In this document: one piece after another, positions 54,483 through 62,967 of the stretch | Numbering within the stretch: position 1 is the stretch's first letter | How the letters are laid out: each line of letters starts with the position of its first letter | Assembly (NCBI RefSeq): GCF_025061645.1 | Contig: NZ_JANYMP010000003.1 | Coordinates: forward strand, 248,001-312,000 | Direction: 5' to 3' | Origin: Umezawaea endophytica | Lineage (GTDB): Bacteria > Actinomycetota > Actinomycetes > Mycobacteriales > Pseudonocardiaceae | DNA: 64,000 nucleotides | Program-made: the position numbers and the translations under genes | The notes under the pieces: model-generated | Told to the model about the DNA's origin: nothing | The model's database searches: none | What the model saw: the letters and a program-made list of their open reading frames with translations, nothing else

Positions 54483-55430
54483 GTGAGCGACAAGAAGATC
54501 ATCGCGGTGCTGGGTTCGACAGGCGCTCAGGGCGGAGGCCTGGTCAGGGCCATCCTGGACGACCCCGACGGCCCGTTCACCGCGCGGGCCATCACCCGCG
54601 ACGCGGGCACGGCGAAGGCCCGCGCGCTGGCCGAACGCGGCGCCGAGGTGGTGGAGGCGAGCCTGGAGGACGAGGACTCGCTGCGCCGGGCGTTCGAGGG
54701 CGCCCACGGCGTCTACGTGGTGACCAACTTCTGGGAGTCCTTCTCCGCGGACGTCGAACTGGCGCAGGCCGCGACGGCCGCGCGCGCCGTCAAGGCGGCC
54801 GGTGTCGCCCACGTCGTCTGGTCGACGCTGGAGGACACGCGCGACGTGATCCCGGTGTCCGACCCGCGGGTGCCGGTCCTGCAAGAGCGCTACACGGTCC
54901 CCCACTTCGACGCCAAGGCCGAGGCGGACGCGTTCTTCCGCGATTCCGGCGTCCCGACGACCTACCTGCGGACCACGTTCTACTGGGAGGGGTTCACCCA
55001 GGGCTCCGGGCCGACGCGGGGCGAGGACGGGCGGCTCGTGCTGACGCTGCCGATGGGCGAGGCCAGGCTGGCGGGTGTCGCGGCGGAGGACATCGGTCGC
55101 ACCGCCTACGGCATCTTCGCCGCGGGCCAGGAGTACGTGGGCAAGACCGTGAGCATCGCGGGTGACCACCTGACCGGCGAGCAGTACGCCGCCGCGTTCG
55201 CCGACGCGCTGGGCGAGCCGGTCGACTACCGACCCCTCACCCACGACCAGCTCCGCTCGCTGGGAGTGCCCGCGGGCGAGGAACTCGGCAACATGTTCCA
55301 GTTCTACGTCGAGGGCGAGCAGGACTTCGTGGGCGCACGTGACCTGGACCGGGTCCGCGCCCTCAACCCGCGCTTGCAGTCCTTCCGCGGCTGGCTGGAC
55401 GAGCACGTCGAGGCGGTCAAACCCGCATGA
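54483..55430 (+). CDS. NmrA-like NAD(P)-binding protein
   Basis: Atypical SDR of 315 residues: VLGSTGAQGGGLVRAILDD is the cofactor motif, followed by ITRDAGTAKARALAERGAEV and VVWSTLEDTRDV. NmrA-type proteins sense redox state or reduce carbonyls. GTG start with GAGGGAG upstream. Overlaps the next SDR gene by four bases (ATGA). Confidence 0.85.
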   Translation: MSDKKIIAVLGSTGAQGGGLVRAILDDPDGPFTARAITRDAGTAKARALAERGAEVVEASLEDEDSLRRAFEGAHGVYVVTNFWESFSADVELAQAATAARAVKAAGVAHVVWSTLEDTRDVIPVSDPRVPVLQERYTVPHFDAKAEADAFFRDSGVPTTYLRTTFYWEGFTQGSGPTRGEDGRLVLTLPMGEARLAGVAAEDIGRTAYGIFAAGQEYVGKTVSIAGDHLTGEQYAAAFADALGEPVDYRPLTHDQLRSLGVPAGEELGNMFQFYVEGEQDFVGARDLDRVRALNPRLQSFRGWLDEHVEAVKPA

Positions 55431-56197
55431 CCAGCGTCGACAGTCGACAGGCGGAGAACCTCTACCTCACCGGACGGACGGCGCTGATCACCGGCGGATC
55501 GCGCGGGATCGGCGCGGCCGTCGCCCGCCGACTCGCGCACCACGGCGGCTCCGTCGCCATCACCTACTCCACGTCGTCCACCGCGGCCGACGAGGTGGTC
55601 GCCGACATCGTCGGCCGCGGTGGGCGCGCCCTCGCGCTCCAGGCGGACAACGCCGACCCCCAGCAGGTCCGGACGGCCGTGGCGCGCGTCGTCGAGGAGT
55701 TCGGCGGACTGGACGTCCTGGTCAACAACGCGGGTATCGGCGTGTTCGCCGCCACCGGGCAACTGGACCTGGACGACTTCGACCGCGTGGTCGCGGTCAA
55801 CGTGCGCGGCACGTTCGTCACGGTGCAGGCCGCGCTGCCGCACCTGGGGCCGGGGTCCCGGATCATCACGACCGGCAGCGTGTTCGCCGACCGCAACCCG
55901 TTCCCGGAGATGGCGGTCTACGCCATGACCAAGGCGGCGCTCGCCGGGCTGAGCCGCGGACTGGCGAGGGAACTCGCGCCGAGGGACATCACGGTCAACA
56001 TTGTCCAGCCGGGCGCGGTGGACACCGAGACCAACCCCGCCGACGGCCAGGCGTCGCGGACGATGCTGCCCGCGACACCGGTCGGCCGCTACGGGACGGC
56101 CGAGGAGATCGCGGGTCTCGTCGCCTACCTGGCGAGCCCGGAGGCCGCGTTCCTCACGGGTGCGACGATCAACGCCGACGGCGGCTTCTCCACCTGA
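55427..56197 (+). CDS. Short-chain dehydrogenase/reductase (3-ketoacyl reductase-like)
   Basis: Classical SDR of 256 residues: ALITGGSRGIGAAVARRLAH, LVNNAGIGVFAATGQ, the serine in IITTGSVFADRN, YAMTKAALAGLSRG and the C-terminal TGATINADGGFST. Substrate unknown. Translationally coupled to the NmrA gene, so part of the MarR regulon, and followed by a strong terminator. Confidence 0.88.
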   Translation: MTSVDSRQAENLYLTGRTALITGGSRGIGAAVARRLAHHGGSVAITYSTSSTAADEVVADIVGRGGRALALQADNADPQQVRTAVARVVEEFGGLDVLVNNAGIGVFAATGQLDLDDFDRVVAVNVRGTFVTVQAALPHLGPGSRIITTGSVFADRNPFPEMAVYAMTKAALAGLSRGLARELAPRDITVNIVQPGAVDTETNPADGQASRTMLPATPVGRYGTAEEIAGLVAYLASPEAAFLTGATINADGGFST

Positions 56198-56242
56198 CCG
56201 AAAGCCGGTGCCCGGACGACTCGTCCGGACACCGGCTTTCGG
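56198..56242. terminator. Strong hairpin terminator
   Basis: A 22-bp stem (56198-56219 with 56221-56242, one mismatch) directly after the SDR stop and before the converging glycosidase gene. Confidence 0.82.
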
Positions 56243-56263
56243 TTCGGGTGGACCTGGAGTCGT

Positions 56264-59200
56264 CTACTCCGGCTGCGCCACCTCCGCGTCGGTCAGCGCA
56301 CGGCCGACCACCTCGACGTCGTCGATCGCGCCCTGCCAGAAGTCGACGTTGCGGCCCTCGTACTTGGCCCGGCCGACCGTGAACGCGCCGGTGCTGACGA
56401 GCGCCGGTCCGGCAGGCGCGGTCGCGACCTTCACCCCGTCGACGTAGAGCCTGATCTCGTTGCCCGCGCGGACACCGGTCAACTCGTACCAGCGGCCTAC
56501 CTCCGGCACGACCTCGAACCGCGCCCGGTTGCCGCCGGGCGTGCTGAACAGGAACCCGCCCTGCCCGTACTGCAAGTAGAACGGGTTCTCCCGCTCCCGG
56601 CCGTCCTGGCTCACCGCGGTCTGGTAGTTGTCGGGCACCGCGTCCAGCCGCACCCTCGCCGACACCGTGTAGTCACCGGTGGTGTCGACGACCGGGCCGT
56701 AGGTGTCCGCGGACCCGCCGGAGAACCGCACCGCGCCGTCCTCGAACACGGCGCCGGTGGGGGTGAGCGTCAGCGGGTTCTTGCCGCCACTGGAGTCCTT
56801 CGCCGTGACTCCCCTGCGCTCGTCGAGGTTCCACTCGCCGCGCCCGGCGTACGGGTAGGGCTTGCCCGCGTTGGCCCCGGCCTCGATCACCCGCCGGTTG
56901 ATCTCACGGACGGGACCTGGATCGACCTTGATGCGCTTGCGGTCGTAGGTCCACAGGCCGTTCAGCTCGCCCTCCAGGTCGGTGACCTGCGTGTAGATCG
57001 ACGCGGACAACTCCTGGTGGGCCTGGCCGAGGTAGAACGTGCGGGTGTTGTCGACGTACTTCGCCGTCAGCGCCGCCTTGTTCGCCGTGCCGCTGTAGAT
57101 CGCGATCGGGTTGCCCGGCCACTGGTGGCCCGGCGTGCGCAGGGTGAAACCGCCGTGCTCACCGTCCATCACGACGCGCTTGCCGTCCGGACGGGCCGGG
57201 TCGGTGTTGTTGTAGTCGTGGTGGTCGATGACGTCGCCCCTGCCCGAGTCGCCCTTGGAGTCGCAGCAGTTCACCCCGCTGTGGGCGCTGACGATCCGGC
57301 TGGGGTCGGCGGCCTTGACGTCGTCGGCGATCTGCCCGGTGGCGGTGCGGTCCCACTCGCCCCAGCCCTCGTTGAACACGATCCAGGCGTAGATGGACGG
57401 GTGGTTCTGCATCTGCCGCATCATCTCGCGGCTCTCGGTGAGGAAAGCCTGCTGCGCCACGGGGTTGCTGCCGTTCTCGACGGACACGAAGTCCTGCCAC
57501 ACCAGCAGTCCCAGCCGGTCCGCGTGGTAGTACCAGCGGGCGGGCTCGATCTTGATGTGCTTGCGGACCGCGTTGAACCCGAGGTCCTTCTGCGCCTTGA
57601 GGTCGAACACCAGCGCGTCGTCGCTGGGCGCGGTGTTCAGGCCGTCCGGGTAGAAGCCCTGGTCCAGTTGCATCAGGTTGAAGATCGGCTGACCGTTGAG
57701 GGTGAGCTTCGGCGTGCCGCCGACGTTCGCGATGCCGGTGGAGCGCATGCCGAAGTAGCTCTTGACCCGGTCCCCGCCCAGCCTGACCTCCAACTGGTAC
57801 AGGTACGGGTCGTCCGGCGTCCACAGGTGCGGGTTCGGCACCGGCAGCACCAGGGGCGAGTTCGCCGGTCCGGTGACCGTGCCGACCTGCCTGCCGCGCG
57901 CGTCCTTGGCGACCGCCGTGACGGTGGCGTTCCCGGCGGACTTGGCGGTGATGGCCAGCGTGCTCGTGGTGAGGTCCGGGGTGGTCTTGATCTCGTCGAT
58001 CCCCTGGTCCGCCACGGGTTCCATCCACACCGTCTGCCAGATGCCCGACGACGGCGTGTAGAAGATGCCACTGGGGTTGCGCGACTGCTTGCCCTTGGGC
58101 TGGTACGGGCCGGTGGTGTCGGTGACCGCGACGACGATCTCCTGCTCGTTGCCCCGCTTGAGCGCGTCGGTGATGTCCGCGCTGAACGCCGTGTAGCCAC
58201 CGGAGTGCTCGGCGACGAGCTTGCCGTTCACCCACACCTTGGCCTCGTGGTCGACCGCGCCGAAGTTGAGCTTGAGGCGCTGCCCGTCACCGACGCGCCA
58301 GTCGCGCGGGACGGAAACCGTGCGGCGGTAGAACATGTGGTCCTCGTGCCGCTCCAGCCCGGAGAGCTGCGACTCGATCGGGAACGGCACGATCACCTTC
58401 TCCGGCAGCTTCGCGCCGAACGTCGGCTGCTGGCCCGCCTTGGCGGCGGAGAACTCCCACGGCCCGTTGAGGTTGACCCACTTCTCGCGCTCCAACTGCG
58501 GCCTCGGGTACTCCGGCAGCGGGTTGCGCGTGTCGACCTTCTCGCCCCACGGCGTCCTGAGGCGTTCGACCGAGGTGTTCGTGACGGTGCGCGCGGTCTT
58601 CGCGACCTTCTTGCCGTCCACGGCCAACGCGCCCGCGCCGTCGTAGTAGATCCTGATCCGCTGGCTCTTCAGCACCTCCTCGGCCAACCGGACCGTGACC
58701 CGGCCGCGGTTCGCGGTGATCCGCGAGATCGGCATCGGCGTCGCGTCGACCTCGATCCGCAGGTGGTCCTTCAAGTCGCCGGTGCCCGAGACGCGGCCGT
58801 CGAAGTCCGCGGTGAGGGTGCGACCGTTCTCGGAAACGCTCGCCGTGCGCGGCACGACGTCGAAGTCCGACGGTGGTGTGAACGCGGACAGCGGCACGAT
58901 CTGCTTCGGGGTGTTCGCGCTGGACCAGCGCAGGAACATGTTGGCGCCGCCGGTGTCCTGGAACATCTCCAGCTTGAAGTCGTACTGGCGTCCCGCGGTC
59001 AGCGTGACCGGCGCGCTGGTCTGCTCCCTGTCCCAGTCCGGGACCCAGTGGTCGATGACGGGTTGGCCGTCGATCAGCACGCGGAACCCGTTGTCACCGA
59101 TGGCGTGGAACGTGTAGTCGCCGGTCTGCGGCACCGCGATCTGCCCGGTCCAGCGGGCGGTCGTGTGCTCGGTGCGCCCCGCGAGGAACCCGAACACCGA

Positions 59201-59398
59201 CGTCAGGTCCGAGTGGTTGACCTCCCAGTCGAGCGTGGTGCCCGCGAGGGTCGCGAAGTCGCGCGCGCCCGGCGCGGACATGCTGAAGTACTCGCCTTTC
59301 AAGCCGTGCACGACCTCGGCGGCTCCCGCGGGTGGTGTACCGGGCGCGACGCCCAGCGCCAGCAGCAGGGCGACGAGTACGGGGGCGACTCTCCTCAT
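56264..59398 (-). CDS. Secreted GH2 glycosidase with PA14 and C-terminal LamG-like domains
   Basis: Exported enzyme of 1044 residues. Domains in order: signal peptide (1-26), PA14 sugar-binding domain (about 30-175; FHAIGDNGFRVLIDGQPVID), a linker, GH2 sandwich (about 300-480; FYRRTVSVPRDW, VNGKLVAEHSGGYTAF), GH2 TIM barrel (about 585-830) with acid/base Glu677 in IVFNEGWGEWD and nucleophile Glu747 in VVMDGEHGGF, and a LamG-like jelly roll at the C-terminus (YTVSARVRLDAVPDNYQTAV). Probably a beta-galactosidase, glucuronidase or mannosidase acting on a polysaccharide; linkage not decided. A LacI-type operator overlaps its leader. Confidence 0.88.
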   Translation of the reverse strand: MRRVAPVLVALLLALGVAPGTPPAGAAEVVHGLKGEYFSMSAPGARDFATLAGTTLDWEVNHSDLTSVFGFLAGRTEHTTARWTGQIAVPQTGDYTFHAIGDNGFRVLIDGQPVIDHWVPDWDREQTSAPVTLTAGRQYDFKLEMFQDTGGANMFLRWSSANTPKQIVPLSAFTPPSDFDVVPRTASVSENGRTLTADFDGRVSGTGDLKDHLRIEVDATPMPISRITANRGRVTVRLAEEVLKSQRIRIYYDGAGALAVDGKKVAKTARTVTNTSVERLRTPWGEKVDTRNPLPEYPRPQLEREKWVNLNGPWEFSAAKAGQQPTFGAKLPEKVIVPFPIESQLSGLERHEDHMFYRRTVSVPRDWRVGDGQRLKLNFGAVDHEAKVWVNGKLVAEHSGGYTAFSADITDALKRGNEQEIVVAVTDTTGPYQPKGKQSRNPSGIFYTPSSGIWQTVWMEPVADQGIDEIKTTPDLTTSTLAITAKSAGNATVTAVAKDARGRQVGTVTGPANSPLVLPVPNPHLWTPDDPYLYQLEVRLGGDRVKSYFGMRSTGIANVGGTPKLTLNGQPIFNLMQLDQGFYPDGLNTAPSDDALVFDLKAQKDLGFNAVRKHIKIEPARWYYHADRLGLLVWQDFVSVENGSNPVAQQAFLTESREMMRQMQNHPSIYAWIVFNEGWGEWDRTATGQIADDVKAADPSRIVSAHSGVNCCDSKGDSGRGDVIDHHDYNNTDPARPDGKRVVMDGEHGGFTLRTPGHQWPGNPIAIYSGTANKAALTAKYVDNTRTFYLGQAHQELSASIYTQVTDLEGELNGLWTYDRKRIKVDPGPVREINRRVIEAGANAGKPYPYAGRGEWNLDERRGVTAKDSSGGKNPLTLTPTGAVFEDGAVRFSGGSADTYGPVVDTTGDYTVSARVRLDAVPDNYQTAVSQDGRERENPFYLQYGQGGFLFSTPGGNRARFEVVPEVGRWYELTGVRAGNEIRLYVDGVKVATAPAGPALVSTGAFTVGRAKYEGRNVDFWQGAIDDVEVVGRALTDAEVAQPE

Positions 59399-59419
59399 CG
59401 GTGAGATTCCCTTCGAGTC

Positions 59420-59431
59420 TACAACGTTGTA
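59420..59431. promoter_or_regulatory. LacI-type operator
   Basis: Perfect palindrome TACAACGTTGTA, 21 bases upstream of the glycosidase ATG, in the usual form of LacI/GalR-family sites. No lacI gene is in this window. Confidence 0.65.
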
Positions 59432-59615
59432 AAAACCCTCCTCCCCATCAACGCACGTCGATCGGACTCCTATCTACTGCCGAATGGAGCATCGTCGTCG
59501 ATCGCGAACGTCCACCGGGCCGATGGCACACCCCGCGCCGGCGTCACGCTTGACGCGAATCACTTCGTGCACTAATAATTCGTGGACAAATGAACTCGAC
59601 CGAGGAGACCTCGCC

Positions 59616-59843
59616 ATGACGACCACGGAACGCCTCTCACTCGTGACCCCCACCGTCGAGGAGGGCCGCGACCTCGCCATCAAGCTGGCCCGGAGCACCG
59701 TCAAGGCGACGCAGCCCGACGCCGAGGTGCGGGCCAGGCTGCGGCCCGTCTACGCCGAGGACCCGCTGGCGCTGGTCGCCATCGCCCACGTGGTCGCCGC
59801 GGAGTTCGCTACGATCGCGGCGGCCAACGACTACTGGCGCTAG
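59616..59843 (+). CDS. Small protein of unknown function
   Basis: Protein of 75 residues, largely helical (VEEGRDLAIKLARSTVKATQ, PLALVAIAHVVAAEFATIAA). GAGGAG lies eight bases before the ATG. No recognised domain. The MarR/OhrR-like gene follows directly and may be translated by coupling from this one. Confidence 0.6.
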   Translation: MTTTERLSLVTPTVEEGRDLAIKLARSTVKATQPDAEVRARLRPVYAEDPLALVAIAHVVAAEFATIAAANDYWR

Positions 59844-59851
59844 GACCTCCC

Positions 59852-60295
59852 ATCGCACACCGCCTGCACGACCAGCCCTGCTTCGACCTGTACACGACCG
59901 TGCAGGCGATCCAGCGCGCGTACCGGCCGATGCTGGAGCCGCTCGGCCTCACCTACCCGCAGTACGTGGTGATGCTGTCGCTGTGGGAGGCCGACGGCGT
60001 GAGCGTCGTGGAGTTGGGCCGTAGCACCCGGCTGGACTCGCCGACGCTGACGCCGCTGCTGAAGCGCCTCCAGGACAAGGGCGTGCTCACCCGCGAGCGG
60101 GACGCCTCCGACGAGCGCAGGCTCGTGGTCGCGCTCACCGACGCCGGTCGCGACCTCCAGCGCGCCGCGGCGGACGTCCCCGAGCGGATGGTGTGCGAGG
60201 TGGGTCTGTCCGAAGAGGACTTGACGCTGCTGCACCGCTTGTGCGCGGGCATGCGGTCATCGCTGGACCGGAACGGTCAGGCCTCGCGGCCCTGA
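59852..60295 (+). CDS. MarR family regulator, OhrR-like, with unclear start codon
   Basis: MarR winged helix: MLEPLGLTYPQYVVMLSLWE, VVELGRSTRLDSPTLTPLLK, RLQDKGVLTRERDASDERRL. Translation upstream of the first usual start (GTG 59900) continues the family, HRLHDQPCFDLYTTVQAIQ, with the Cys (59879-59881) that OhrR proteins use to sense organic peroxides. No ATG, GTG or TTG lies further upstream in this frame. An ATC at 59852 with AGGA six bases before it, or a CTG at 59864, could be the start. Coordinates use the ATC. A shorter protein from 59900 would lack the sensing Cys. Confidence 0.75.
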   Translation: MAHRLHDQPCFDLYTTVQAIQRAYRPMLEPLGLTYPQYVVMLSLWEADGVSVVELGRSTRLDSPTLTPLLKRLQDKGVLTRERDASDERRLVVALTDAGRDLQRAAADVPERMVCEVGLSEEDLTLLHRLCAGMRSSLDRNGQASRP

Positions 60296-60386
60296 GCGAC
60301 CGGGCCCGACGTGCCGCGGACCGAGGAGTCCGTGACGACGGGCCCTTCCTGCCACCCCGGTGGTGTGACACCTGTACCGACCGGCG

Positions 60387-61127
60387 TCAGCGGGTGGGTC
60401 GCGGCTCCTTGACCTGGCCCTCCAGGACCAGCGAGTCGGTCGTGCTCACGAGGTGCGTGAGCATCGCGTCGGCGGCCGCCGCGGCGTCGCCCGCCCGGAT
60501 CTCGTCGTTGATCCTGCGGTGGTCCTCCAGGGACGCGCCGGGCTGCCCCGTGCGCGTCAGCGACGTCGCGGACGTCCGGTCGAGGGCCTGCCGCATGCTC
60601 TCCAGCAGACTGATCAGGATCGGGTTGTGCGAGGCCTTCGCGACGCCCAGGTGGAAGCGCCGGTCGCCCACCAGGCCGGGCTCGCCGGACTCGATCTCCT
60701 TCGCCATCTCGTCGAGCGCGGCGTCCAGCTCCGCCAGGTCCTCGGTGGTGGCGTGGAGCGCCGCGAGCCGCGCGCACTGGGTTTCGAGCGCTTGGCGGGT
60801 CTCCCAGATCGCGGGGTGGTCGAGGTGGGTCTCGACGAGTTCGGCGGCCAGCAGCCGGATGACGTCCTCGGGGCGCCGCACGAGGTAGATGCCGTCGCCG
60901 TGGCGCACCTCGACCTCGCCCCGCGCCCGCAGCGAGGTGATCGCCTCACGGATCGAGGACCGGCCGACCGAGAGCTTGCGCGCGAGTTCCCGCTCCGTCA
61001 TCAACCGGTCGCCGGGCTGCAACCGGTTGACGTCGATGAACTCCCGCAACCGGTCGGCGACCTGCTCGTAGAGCGGTCGGCGGTCGACGGGACGGATGGG
61101 CGCGCTGCCACGCGTCTCCTCGCTCAT
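60387..61127 (-). CDS. GntR family regulator, FadR/FCD subfamily
   Basis: Regulator of 246 residues: the N-terminal winged helix RLQPGDRLMTERELARKLSV, GRSSIREAITSLRARGEVEV and a C-terminal FCD ligand domain with metal-type His residues (FHLGVAKASHN and EDHRRIND). Probably controls the amidotransferase/nitrilase/glutamine synthetase unit upstream. A candidate operator lies at 61159-61173. Confidence 0.88.
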   Translation of the reverse strand: MSEETRGSAPIRPVDRRPLYEQVADRLREFIDVNRLQPGDRLMTERELARKLSVGRSSIREAITSLRARGEVEVRHGDGIYLVRRPEDVIRLLAAELVETHLDHPAIWETRQALETQCARLAALHATTEDLAELDAALDEMAKEIESGEPGLVGDRRFHLGVAKASHNPILISLLESMRQALDRTSATSLTRTGQPGASLEDHRRINDEIRAGDAAAAADAMLTHLVSTTDSLVLEGQVKEPRPTR

Positions 61128-61158
61128 GACACCCCCACGGCGGCGGAACGACCTCCTC

Positions 61159-61173
61159 GATCACCAGGTGATC
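61159..61173. promoter_or_regulatory. GntR-type operator
   Basis: Perfect palindrome GATCACC-A-GGTGATC between the gntR start and the end of the amidotransferase gene; the TGGTGGTC repeat next to it resembles FadR-type half-sites. Confidence 0.6.
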
Positions 61174-61252
61174 TGGTGGTCTGATCATACTCGCCCGCCG
61201 TGGTGCCCGGTGGCGTCCGCCGCCTGAGCGGGAGGGCGCCACCGGGGTTCCG

Positions 61253-61933
61253 TCAGCCGGTGCCGAAGAAGCGCGCGTACAGGCGACCCGCCGCCTCCGC
61301 GGCGTCGGGCAGGTGCGCGGCCGTGTCCGCGAGCAGCGTGGCGCGCTCGCCGCCCACCTCCTCGAGCAGCCGCAGCCGCCGGTCGCTGTCCATCCACCGC
61401 ACGAGCTGGTCCGACGTGACCTCGGGGTGGAACTGCACCCCGAGGTGCGGCCCCTCGCGGAACGCCTGGACGCACGTTCCGCCCGCCAGGACCGTCGCCG
61501 TCGCGGGGGCGGTGATCTCGTCGCCGTGCCACTCGAACCAGGTCCCGCCGAGGACGTCCGCGTACTCCCCGCCGGACGCCTGGACCGGTATCCACCCGCG
61601 TTCGACCGTGGCGGCCCTGCGGACGTCACCGCCGAGCAGCCGCGCCAGCAACTGCGCGCCGAAGCAGATCCCGAGCACCGGGGTGCCCAGCGCGATCGAC
61701 GCCCGCACGAACTCCCGTTCCGCCGCCAGCCACGGGACGCCGTCGTCGTAGGCGGCTTCGCGGCTGCCCAGCACGACGAGGGCGCGGTGCCGCCTCGGGG
61801 TCGGCAGGACCCCGGTCGACACGTCGACGACCTCCCACGGGAGACCGTTCGCGGTCAGCCAGGCCCCGAGGTTGCCGGGGCCCGCGTCGACCTGGTGCCG
61901 CAGGACGAGCACGACCTCGCGGTGGTCAGCCAC
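61253..61933 (-). CDS. Class I glutamine amidotransferase-like hydrolase
   Basis: Protein of 226 residues with the triad Cys in PVLGICFGAQLLARLLGG and His-x-Glu in GVQFHPEVTSDQ, as in GATase class I proteins. Alone, without a synthetase domain, such proteins often hydrolyse gamma-glutamyl amides, as PuuD does. Overlaps the nitrilase gene by eight bases, so the cassette is coupled. Function in gamma-glutamyl release is inferred from the neighbouring glutamine synthetase-like gene. Confidence 0.85.
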   Translation of the reverse strand: MADHREVVLVLRHQVDAGPGNLGAWLTANGLPWEVVDVSTGVLPTPRRHRALVVLGSREAAYDDGVPWLAAEREFVRASIALGTPVLGICFGAQLLARLLGGDVRRAATVERGWIPVQASGGEYADVLGGTWFEWHGDEITAPATATVLAGGTCVQAFREGPHLGVQFHPEVTSDQLVRWMDSDRRLRLLEEVGGERATLLADTAAHLPDAAEAAGRLYARFFGTG

Positions 61934-62966
61934 GGGTACCTCCCTCGTCGAGGAACGACACCGCTTCGCGGCGGGTGCGGTCCACCGCGACGGAGAAGAC
62001 GTCCGGCCTGCTGTAGTGGCCCGTCGGGTCGAACGTCAGCCGTTCCCGCCCGACGGCCCGCAGGTCCAGGTCCGCCACGACCAGCCCCTCCTCGCCGACG
62101 ACGGGCTCCACCACCCACGTCCCGTCGGGTGCCGCGATGCCCGAACCGCCGTCGAACGGCATCTCCGACGAGTTGTCCCGCAGTTCGTCGAGCAGCGGGA
62201 AGTCGCTCGGGACGTCGTCGATCGTGAGGATCCCCGCCGCCGAGACGGCGAACACCCTGCCCTCCATCGCGGTGAAGCGGGTGATGTCGCGGCTCACGCC
62301 GCTCGCGCCCGGCCAGGTCCCGAAGTGGACCTGCTCACCGTCCGCGTAGAGGGCGTGCCTCGCCTGGGGCATCCAGTTCTCCCAGCAGTTCAGGCCGCCG
62401 ACCCGCGCCGGGCCGACCACGTGCGTGCGCAGGCCCGCGCCGTCGCCCTGCGCCCACACCAGGCGCTCGTCGTAGGTGGGGACGAGCTTGCGGTGGTGCC
62501 CGACGAGGCCTTCTCGTGGGCTGATGGTGAGCAGGGCGCAGTACACCGAGCCGCTCGCCGGACCGCGCCCCCGTTCGGTGATCCCGACGAGCAGCGTCAC
62601 CCCGAGGTCGCCCGCCAGTCCTTCGAGCTCGCGCCGCTCCGGGCCGTCGACCTCCACGGCGGAGTCGAGGTAGTACGCGTAGCAGTCCTTCTGCGAGTCG
62701 TCGTCGAAGTTGGCGCCGTGGGTGCGGGTGAGCCAGAACGGGTAGCCGGACAGGTACGTCTCCGGGAACGCGAGCACCCGCACCCCTTCCGCGGCGGCCA
62801 GGTGGACCGCTTCGGTGAGGCGCTCCATGCGTGCTCCGACGTCGAGCCACGGGCCGCCGAGCTGCGCGGCGGCCACCGTGGTGGTCGAGCGAGGGTCCGG
62901 GTCGGGGAGGCGGGAGGCGGCCAGGACCCGCAGTCCCGGCCGCCCCGCGCCCTCATCGTTGACCAC
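61926..62966 (-). CDS. Aliphatic nitrilase/amidase (nitrilase superfamily branch 1)
   Basis: Enzyme of 346 residues with an intact triad: Glu in LAFPETYLSGYP, Lys in HHRKLVPTYDE, Cys in GGLNCWENWMPQARHALY. The NCWENxxP pattern is typical of true nitrilases that turn nitriles into acids and ammonia. The GTG start is one base behind the glutamine synthetase-like stop. Product ammonia could be used by the linked ligase. Confidence 0.85.
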   Translation of the reverse strand: MVNDEGAGRPGLRVLAASRLPDPDPRSTTTVAAAQLGGPWLDVGARMERLTEAVHLAAAEGVRVLAFPETYLSGYPFWLTRTHGANFDDDSQKDCYAYYLDSAVEVDGPERRELEGLAGDLGVTLLVGITERGRGPASGSVYCALLTISPREGLVGHHRKLVPTYDERLVWAQGDGAGLRTHVVGPARVGGLNCWENWMPQARHALYADGEQVHFGTWPGASGVSRDITRFTAMEGRVFAVSAAGILTIDDVPSDFPLLDELRDNSSEMPFDGGSGIAAPDGTWVVEPVVGEEGLVVADLDLRAVGRERLTFDPTGHYSRPDVFSVAVDRTRREAVSFLDEGGTRG

Positions 62967-62967
62967 G

